Shown here piece by piece: positions 26,701-31,967 of a stretch of DNA of 31,967 nt. The position numbers were made by a program, and so were the translations under genes. The DNA comes from a virus. The DNA lies in the IMG/VR virus record IMGVR_UViG_3300004097_000031, positions 1-31,967 of that record. One strand, written 5' to 3'. The notes beneath the pieces are model-generated. The model did no database searches. It saw only the letters and a program-made list of their open reading frames with translations, and was not told where the DNA came from. The stretch's first letter is position 1; each line of letters starts with the position of its first letter.

Positions 26701-29313
26701 AACTTCCCGTACACAATAGACTCAACAGGCTTTGTTTATAAGGACAGTAAAGTTGACGGTTGGCCATTCCCTAACGTGGGTAGTGGTAGTACATTAACTA
26801 CTATATCGTCACGCGGTAAACAGATCCTAGTAAGGTACCACAATGCAACGTCACCACCGTTCCTACGTTCATATGAAGATAAGAATGGACTAAGCCACTT
26901 TGATAGTCTAGATAATAGTGTCGGCGATTACACGCTGATAGACCTTGTCTACATATCAGGTAGCTACGGGTCCGTTGTAAAGCCTAATGCTAAGCAGATG
27001 GGTTGGATAGGTGAAGACCGTTTTGTTTGTCGACAAATAGACAACAGTTCGGTTATAGTGGAAGTTGATACAGACGGCCATATTGAGGGAACAGACTCAC
27101 GTGGATTTGGATTAACCGCTAACCGTCAATCTATTACTACGACTGAATACTACGAGGCACTGCGTGTTCCGATGTTGTGGGATACCGTGAAGCAGTCTGG
27201 TGGTTCATTAAGCCTTGCGGTGATGTCGTGGAACACAGAGTACGCGAACGATACCCCTAGTGGGAATATGTTCTGGACAAACGATACCCTCGGTGAAGCA
27301 ACAACCGCGTTCAGAGCGATACATCCGGTAGAGGGCACTGAGATATTATTCGGTGATCGCGTTATGTTCCACATGTTTGGTACAATGGCATCAAGCGATA
27401 TGTTTGTAGCCTATACTAGAATGCAGTATACTGACGACGCTAAAACACGTAGAACTGCAATCATGTATTACCACCGATGTACTATCACTAACAACGGTGA
27501 TGAAGTAACACGCATCATCATAGGGGATGAGATTGGTAATAAGTACTTTGCCAATAATGTAACTTCGTGGAACACGTTCGAGGACTTCGGTCAGAATAGC
27601 AAGGTAACGTTAGATGATGGGAATACATTATACATTATCAATAAGTCACATTACGTTAACTGGGTAGGATATGGTGGCGGATTAAACATGTCTGTTATCT
27701 ATTCACCTAGTGGTGAAGTACTGTGGACAAACTTCGATAACGAATATAGCCCAGTAATGTATGGCTCACATTATCATCCTAAGCTTGGTTTTCACAAACC
27801 TAGAACGGAAGCTGCGGGTGAAGCACTTAGAGCGGTTGTCTATGGCAAGACATTAGCAGAGATAACGTCAGGGACTTCATACGAGGTTATTATACACAGT
27901 ACACAGGTAGCTACTGGTTTAATCCTTTACTTTACTGAAGTATCTCGTTTCTTTGTAAATGGCAATGCTTACGAGTTACCCGTTCAGAGTATCGACCTAT
28001 CCACATATGGTGTACCTTACGCTAACGAGACACTGTACCTATATGTTGTGTTAGCTACAGACGCTGACGGAAACCAATACCCTGAGTATGTCATATCTGC
28101 AACACAGGCCGACGACACCGAACTTTCTCTATTCATTGGCACAGTCACATGCGATGATTCAACAATCACTGACATTAACGTACAGCGCGCCACGCGCCTA
28201 GGGGAGATTTACGAGTTAGAGGAACATGCCAACACGGTTGATGCGCACGGTAAGGACTTTTTGATAGGGGGTGCTGCATACGGGCTAGGGAACTTAAAGA
28301 ATATGGGTATGTTACATACGCTACAGTTACCTACCTTTAAAGATGTATTCAATAACTGGATACGTCTGTCACACCTTAACACTAACGATACCCAACCCGC
28401 AAAAGAATCTGAACTTGATACATGGAAATATGATGAGGTGGACGATATCGTCTCTAACGACACCAACACGACGACCTTTGTTGGTCTGGCAAGTAAGGTT
28501 GAGTTAGGTGATGGCGTATTCGATACCATTATAGGGTCTAGCACTAACGACGATGACTCACTTGTAATAATTCTAGCATACAAGGTAGGTCCCGACGGCC
28601 GTGAGAAAACGATTTGTGCTGTAGCAACACGGACGATTAAGGGTGTCCACACTAAGACAAAAACTAACTTCGACATCTGGTATAACTACCACCAGTCGGA
28701 TGCTATCCTTTTGGCTAACTCTATCAAGGCTAAAGAGTACGGCGGATGGAATGGGAATTTCTTACGGATACGTTCAGAACGTGAGGGAAATATCTACACG
28801 GTTACTGAAACACCAATGAAGACAGGTACCACTATCGCAGATCATCCAATCGACGATACGGCAAATCACTATACATTTACTTTAGATGACTACCCAGAAC
28901 TGAGTGTCTTTAAAGATAGTGCAAGCTTTGGTTACGGTGCCATGTCTCAACCGGGATGTCAATACTACAATATACAGCGTCCGGATGAAGATGTGAGTAA
29001 CTACTATGCATCTGCCGAGATGGTACGTGTAATGTATGAAGCATTGTCTAATACAGTAAGGCATGCTACAGGTGTAGTTAGCGGAGGAAAGACCATACCA
29101 ACACCGTTCGGCTTCACTGAAGATGACTGTGAGGTTGTCTTATCGTATGAATCATCAGGCAGTACTACAGAAGTACGCTACATGAACATCACACTTAAGG
29201 GCATGGTCGCGAATATGGACGTGGGATATGTTGGGTCTAGTGAAATTAAAACTAACCCAAGTGGCAGTTCTATTAGGTACTATTTAATAGCAAGAAAAAA
29301 TGCAGAGGTATAA
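23770..29313 (+). CDS. Tail fibre 3 (large paralogue of fibre 1)
   Basis: The 1847-residue protein has GAGGT upstream of its ATG. Its order is: shared N-terminal domain (AYPYDPSGS, YAPFYRKDL, GIDYYLGHYY, TLGG; 1-115), a helical linker with a HHTHQGVH segment, strand repeats (GELRLQGENVLI), a PA14/lectin-like insert (372-462), INGKRLNNDITLTKADLGLG linker, HxH motif NHTHSAED (H628, H630), QYGGFGYLPVPVLG (695), a 780-residue beta-rich central segment, RATRLGEIYELEEHANTVDA (1473), a concanavalin-like sandwich and a C-terminal part ending YYLIARKNAEV. The central segment is collinear with that of fibre 1 but only moderately similar. The following Tfa-like gene begins 3 nt later and probably helps this protein trimerise. 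Confidence 0.9.
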   Translation: MSTYAYPYDPSGSNPECVVSNESHPLVNYPNEWRCIIPLYAPFYRKDLVLRIVETGRILYEGIDYYLGHYYKEASEATKLPVFGSIMFLDKTSTATVEFVTYQTLGGRYNTLQRVIDAYLSKVDLKDPRNEDWNDVTLAVQSVAPVEAPENYLEARSDDPVTKALTGVKDRLRSLVDAQATGYDDVIESLSTLATRIADHDIARHHTHQGVHNVTLAQLGALGKDATAKNALKAYGYSLSQLAELINGMTSGPEDLDRLFKLVGDTLTGELRLQGENVLIKNSSGTSVINLANGNLQIIAESGVSITSDTGDTTSGIPVGLRAGDNLLTVHPDTGDFTVPVAHSVQASLVHPDAVSIAPTANYQEDDGVFAVYKNIYFNAGVIDWIVSADDEVILAIDGIILHNGDAYPANVSGMVEITEGYHWVSMVVTNSAGHCRVNAAFDNDGSVTTTDTSWTLLQTTLAERDDAVYNYPTVLDDNVVYNGVFVIHAGNVAQYVPASEYSDTYLHVEPTDTVELMGRGIEESPLFGAVTLPVASTAKNGVFKLSSSIYSGSKTLVATASAVRAIMLLADGKLDDTATINGKRLNNDITLTKADLGLGNVNNTAPADKPVSTAFTAAIANKSPTNHTHSAEDFGDVPAATNDSHGSVKLTTTVSDSTTLAATPIMLAEVKEGVLSAEVSVGKSLFSTPFDIMQYGGFGYLPVPVLGKYGAAGLSAYRTVGLIETNGDLVLLRNGADLSTSGVYYWYVSYKADGSFGEPTATTTEYLPEFIPAGQTVATVQRGTEGVFLLQSSNDDIYVVLTRNTMDSDKHAGAKIGIFDGFNPLDNASTCILWKDKVVFTYQYSGDSGLKFSIWTCDIADIESGGPLTLTAVKTTCDRWDGTKSTAATSTYFTNVGKSSDPDDFPFLLTTVDSGWTTVQTRRGVNSPHLAISGNRLRMALDNRPWVSNSQQAKATAMVFSWVLDLETMHAVFDGDNFPYTIDSTGFVYKDSKVDGWPFPNVGSGSTLTTISSRGKQILVRYHNATSPPFLRSYEDKNGLSHFDSLDNSVGDYTLIDLVYISGSYGSVVKPNAKQMGWIGEDRFVCRQIDNSSVIVEVDTDGHIEGTDSRGFGLTANRQSITTTEYYEALRVPMLWDTVKQSGGSLSLAVMSWNTEYANDTPSGNMFWTNDTLGEATTAFRAIHPVEGTEILFGDRVMFHMFGTMASSDMFVAYTRMQYTDDAKTRRTAIMYYHRCTITNNGDEVTRIIIGDEIGNKYFANNVTSWNTFEDFGQNSKVTLDDGNTLYIINKSHYVNWVGYGGGLNMSVIYSPSGEVLWTNFDNEYSPVMYGSHYHPKLGFHKPRTEAAGEALRAVVYGKTLAEITSGTSYEVIIHSTQVATGLILYFTEVSRFFVNGNAYELPVQSIDLSTYGVPYANETLYLYVVLATDADGNQYPEYVISATQADDTELSLFIGTVTCDDSTITDINVQRATRLGEIYELEEHANTVDAHGKDFLIGGAAYGLGNLKNMGMLHTLQLPTFKDVFNNWIRLSHLNTNDTQPAKESELDTWKYDEVDDIVSNDTNTTTFVGLASKVELGDGVFDTIIGSSTNDDDSLVIILAYKVGPDGREKTICAVATRTIKGVHTKTKTNFDIWYNYHQSDAILLANSIKAKEYGGWNGNFLRIRSEREGNIYTVTETPMKTGTTIADHPIDDTANHYTFTLDDYPELSVFKDSASFGYGAMSQPGCQYYNIQRPDEDVSNYYASAEMVRVMYEALSNTVRHATGVVSGGKTIPTPFGFTEDDCEVVLSYESSGSTTEVRYMNITLKGMVANMDVGYVGSSEIKTNPSGSSIRYYLIARKNAEV
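24883..25155 (+). other. PA14/lectin-like domain in fibre 3 (copy near N-terminus)
   Basis: Fibre 3 residues about 372-462 read K-N-I-Y-F-N-A-G, SADDEVILAIDGIIL, VEITEGYHWVSMVV and NDGSV...TSW, matching the fibre 1 domain at 19615-19875 position by position. In fibre 3 it lies upstream of the HxH motif rather than near the C-terminus. Confidence 0.65.
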
Positions 29314-29315
29314 TT

Positions 29316-29705
29316 ATGTTTTATGGATTTAAGAAATCGACAGGCAAATGTGTTTGGTCGATTGATGTTAAACCGACACAACCTGATGGTGTTGTTATCC
29401 TAGAGTCTGAGATAGACTACGATATTGGCAAGGTGTGTTTAGGCGGCACTGAAGACGCACCTACCATTGATGCAGTCATCATGTCCGAAGAAGAGAAGCT
29501 AGCTAATGAGAAGTCAAAGCGTGACTACTTGTTAAATATCGCAACCGCTAAAGTGGGTGTGTTAGCTGACGTTGTCGAGTTCGCTAACACTGAAGAGAGT
29601 GAAGCCAATTTAGAACAGTGGCGCAAGTACCGCGTAGAGTTATACCGCCTAGATTTCACAGATCTAGATAACATTAAATGGCCAACTGAGCCAGCGGCTT
29701 ATTAA
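29316..29705 (+). CDS. Tail fibre assembly chaperone (Tfa / Caudo_TAP-like)
   Basis: The 129-residue protein ends in the pattern typical of Tfa proteins: a helix with EEEKLANEKSKRDYLLNIAT, a second helix EANLEQWRKYRVELYRLD and the tail NIKWPTEPAAY (W..YR..L...D...I.WP..P). Tfa proteins bind the C-terminus of a fibre and promote its folding or trimerisation. The N-terminal 60 residues contain short beta-strands (MFYGFKKSTGKCVWSIDVKP). The ATG is 2 nt after the stop of fibre 3, with GAGG 8 nt upstream inside that gene, so coupling to fibre 3 is expected and that fibre is the likely client. Confidence 0.85.
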   Translation: MFYGFKKSTGKCVWSIDVKPTQPDGVVILESEIDYDIGKVCLGGTEDAPTIDAVIMSEEEKLANEKSKRDYLLNIATAKVGVLADVVEFANTEESEANLEQWRKYRVELYRLDFTDLDNIKWPTEPAAY

Positions 29706-29713
29706 ACAATAAA

Positions 29714-29752
29714 TGGAGGGTGAGTCTGTAGTGGACTCACTTATTTACTATG
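29714..29752 (+). promoter_or_regulatory. Structured ribosome binding site of fibre 4
   Basis: GGAGG (29715-29719) lies 30 nt before the ATG at 29750, too far for normal initiation. The bases between are a perfect hairpin: GTGAGTC (29720-29726), loop TGTAGTG, GACTCAC (29734-29740). Folding it leaves TTATTTACT, a 9-nt spacer, between Shine-Dalgarno and ATG. No other Shine-Dalgarno is near the start, and the start is fixed by homology to the other fibres. Confidence 0.8.
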
Positions 29753-31291
29753 GCATTGAAAAAGCTGATATACCCATTTGACTTATCGGGCAGTCTAACT
29801 TCTAACCGTGTAGAGGAGAACCATGTACTTGGCACGTCTGAATACCGAACTATCGCGTTAAAGAATGGTCCTTTCTTTACAGAGGGATTAACTGTCCGCG
29901 AGCGTAACTCAACGACACTGCTATCACGTGGCACCGACTACGAGTTAGTATTCTACTACAATGAGCTTGCAGTATTAACAGCAGGTAAAGAAGTCTGTGG
30001 TGTAATAGTTGTCCACAATACCGACGTTTCGACAGATGTTGTTGTCGGCGCTAATATTGTAGGTGGACCGTTTGCAAACTCTGGCCAAGTAATTGAAGAT
30101 GCAATCACTGCGCTAGAAGAAGCAAATAAAAACGTATACTGGAAAAACATCATCGATAAACCAGACCTATTCCAACCAACACCTCACCTGCATGACTTTG
30201 GTGATATTTACGGTTTTGAATTTCTGATTGATGTCCTCGGTAATATTCGCGATACACTACTTATCGGAAGTAACGCACAGTTCGAGCAAATCTCCGAACG
30301 TATAAGTTCAATGTACGATACGTTGAATAACAGTATCACCGACCATGCCTCAGATAAGACCAACGTGCACAAGGTTACTGCAGATCAGGTTAATGCGTAC
30401 GATAAAGAACATATCGATGCATACAAACAAACGGTAAATGGCCAGTTCAGTGCATTAGAACCACGCGTAACTACAATCCTACAATCTATCGCAGCGAATA
30501 CAGGTAAGTTCGATTCACTCACAGATGCAATGACAGGCTTGTCAGAATCGGCGGCTGCTAGTAGCAATTCGGTGGCGAGAGTACAGCGTTTGATAGCGGA
30601 AGTTAATGTATCTTTATCTGAGATTTATGATCAGATGTCGATTATTAGCAACACCCTAACCTCACTGCGCCAACGCGACACTGAACTGACAGCCGCTATA
30701 AATGCAAATATCAATGCGATCAATGTCGAAAAAGACCGTAATGATACTCAGGATAATTCAATTAGTAATCTAGCTTCTAAAGATACTGAGCAAGATGTAG
30801 AGCTAGCACGCCTGAAGCAAGTTGATACTACATTAGAAAATGCAACTACTGAATTAACCGAACGTGTCCGTCTGGAAGAGAATGCCGGAAATAATAGAGG
30901 AACAGTTATTAATTCCCATACACAGTCTTTATCCACTTTGCAGGAATTGATATCTAAGTTAACGACCCGCGTTGCTGCAATTGAGACAGACAAAGGTAAG
31001 TTCTTCACAGGTACCTCGTCTATCAGCGGCCTTACAGGTGGCAAGAAATACGTTGTCCATATTTACGGCGTTACAACAAACCGTGGTGGCGATACACGTA
31101 CGCTCGCACCTGTCACTGTCACTAACTCTAGCGGTAGTGTATTGGCAACTACAGCAGGCGGTAATATTAACTGGCATGATGGTTCTGCACCGCATACAGC
31201 TACGCTTGTAATTACTGCACCTAGCGACGGGAAGATATACGGACAAACCGATGTCGGTGATTCTTGGAATTTATTAGCATACCCACTTTAA
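29750..31291 (+). CDS. Tail fibre 4 (short fibre with coiled-coil shaft)
   Basis: The 513-residue protein begins with the shared fibre N-terminal domain (1-120: IYPFDLSGS, GPFFTEGLTV, GTDYELVFYY, IVGGPF). Residues about 125-415 are helical and heptad-like (SLTDAMTGLSESAAASSNSV, SEIYDQMSIISNTLTSLRQR, ELTERVRLEENAGN), a probable trimeric coiled-coil shaft. The last 95 residues are a compact beta domain beginning FFTGTSSISGLTGGKKYVVH and ending LLAYPL, likely the tip. None of the central or C-terminal modules of fibres 1-3 are present. It may be a short fibre or spike that binds a second receptor irreversibly. Translation seems to depend on a hairpin-bridged ribosome binding site. Confidence 0.88.
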   Translation: MALKKLIYPFDLSGSLTSNRVEENHVLGTSEYRTIALKNGPFFTEGLTVRERNSTTLLSRGTDYELVFYYNELAVLTAGKEVCGVIVVHNTDVSTDVVVGANIVGGPFANSGQVIEDAITALEEANKNVYWKNIIDKPDLFQPTPHLHDFGDIYGFEFLIDVLGNIRDTLLIGSNAQFEQISERISSMYDTLNNSITDHASDKTNVHKVTADQVNAYDKEHIDAYKQTVNGQFSALEPRVTTILQSIAANTGKFDSLTDAMTGLSESAAASSNSVARVQRLIAEVNVSLSEIYDQMSIISNTLTSLRQRDTELTAAINANINAINVEKDRNDTQDNSISNLASKDTEQDVELARLKQVDTTLENATTELTERVRLEENAGNNRGTVINSHTQSLSTLQELISKLTTRVAAIETDKGKFFTGTSSISGLTGGKKYVVHIYGVTTNRGGDTRTLAPVTVTNSSGSVLATTAGGNINWHDGSAPHTATLVITAPSDGKIYGQTDVGDSWNLLAYPL

Positions 31292-31315
31292 CATAAAAAA
31301 AAAGGAGCTTGCGTA

Positions 31316-31951
31316 ATGGCAAACTTACAACACGAAAAATTTAAGAAAGAATGTATCGACGGTGAAACTGACGTAGAAGGTGGTCATGTAAATGATCCGA
31401 ATGATCTAGGTAAAGAAACCAACCACGGTATTACGATTGCAGTTGCAGTGAAGCGTAAGAAAGATCTCATCGCTAAATTTGGATGGGACGGCACGATGGT
31501 CAACCTATCGAAAGATATGGCGTACTATCTTTACGGTGTCGACTTTTGGGATAACATGTATTTAGACCAAGTATGTGACCGCTCTTATGCACTAGCACGT
31601 ACTATGTTCCGTTGGGGCCTTAAATCTGGTTCTACTCGTCCTGTTAGCGCAATACAAGAATCATTAAACTGCCTTAACAACCGCCAGAAGTATTGGAACA
31701 ATATCGTCGCTGACGGATACATGGGACCTACTACCTTGAAGACGATTGATGCGTTATTATTAAAACGTGGACATTATACAGGTATGTCTTTCTTAGTAGC
31801 ACAAACTAACGCTGACCAAATGTGTTGGATGAAAGAGATCACCCTCGCACGCGCTAAAGAAGCTAACGAGAAATATTACTGGGGTTGGAACATTCGCTGT
31901 ATCCGCGAAGTTATCGGCTACGTAAGATCGTATTACATCAAAGACGTTTAA
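31316..31951 (+). CDS. GH108 endolysin (N-acetylmuramidase) with peptidoglycan-binding domain
   Basis: The 211-residue protein opens with the GH108 motif VEGGHVNDPNDLGKETNHGIT (E21 is the expected catalytic Glu). The rest fits the family: a helical core and the C-terminal DGYMGPTTLKTIDALL, which matches the peptidoglycan-binding part that accompanies GH108 (PF09374). It hydrolyses the MurNAc-GlcNAc bond. There is no signal peptide or membrane anchor, so release to the periplasm would require a holin, which is not identified in this window. GGAG lies 8 nt before the ATG, 24 nt after fibre 4. The start of a further terminator-like tail (GCGACAAAAAAA) follows the stop. Confidence 0.92.
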   Translation: MANLQHEKFKKECIDGETDVEGGHVNDPNDLGKETNHGITIAVAVKRKKDLIAKFGWDGTMVNLSKDMAYYLYGVDFWDNMYLDQVCDRSYALARTMFRWGLKSGSTRPVSAIQESLNCLNNRQKYWNNIVADGYMGPTTLKTIDALLLKRGHYTGMSFLVAQTNADQMCWMKEITLARAKEANEKYYWGWNIRCIREVIGYVRSYYIKDV

Positions 31952-31954
31952 CCT

Positions 31955-31967
31955 AGCGACAAAAAAA
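31955..31967. terminator. Partial terminator at the window edge
   Basis: GCGACAAAAAAA after the endolysin stop is identical to the left flank of the bidirectional terminator at 5098-5109. The hairpin itself would lie beyond the window, so this is a prediction. Confidence 0.5.

Overview
The window is a piece of a large double-stranded DNA tailed-phage (Caudoviricetes) genome that infects a Gram-negative bacterium. The phage assignment rests on four tail-fibre genes, a tail-fibre assembly chaperone, a baseplate spike, a GH108 endolysin, an SbcC/gp46-type recombination ATPase and a probable spanin pair; the lipoprotein spanin implies a host with an outer membrane. Genes are densely packed on both strands, no stretch over 300 bases lacks a gene, and I see no tRNA, CRISPR array or insertion sequence. 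The host genus cannot be read from the sequence; an aquatic gammaproteobacterium is only a guess.

Layout. 1-3086 (minus): an RNase HI-fold protein cut by the window edge, a DEDDh 3'-5' exonuclease overlapping it by 4 nt, a terminator, then an outer/inner spanin pair. 3141-5097 (plus): two unrecognised, probably virion, proteins. 5154-6035 (minus): an exported lytic transglycosylase. 6113-8658 (minus): a tight block of small genes with a Nudix hydrolase, a DarG-type macrodomain protein and three unknowns. 8715-11515 (minus): a long SbcC/Rad50-like ATPase preceded by a small zinc-ribbon protein. 11631-12395 (minus): an unknown protein. 12542-13483 (plus): baseplate spike. 13524-14759 (minus): unknown, probably virion. 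14863-31951 (plus): the adsorption and lysis block: fibre 1 (1846 aa), fibre 2 (1095 aa), fibre 3 (1847 aa), a Tfa-like chaperone, fibre 4 (513 aa) and a GH108 muramidase.

How it works together. The four fibres begin with versions of the same N-terminal domain, so they probably attach to the same kind of site on the tail. Fibres 1 and 3 are full-length paralogues; each carries one extra segment of about 136 residues containing the same PA14/lectin-like domain, but at opposite ends of the protein. Fibre 2 has the same frame without a central segment of roughly 650 residues. Peptidoglycan is attacked by two unrelated enzymes (exported transglycosylase and cytoplasmic GH108 muramidase), and the spanins would deal with the outer membrane. 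The macrodomain and Nudix genes could form an ADP-ribose-handling, possibly anti-defence, set (inference).

Regulation. Gene blocks are separated by strong hairpin terminators that share an unusual tail, T6-ATTTGTCG. Fibre 4 has a Shine-Dalgarno placed 30 nt from its ATG with a 7-bp hairpin exactly filling the gap, a structured initiation site like that described for T4 gene 25.
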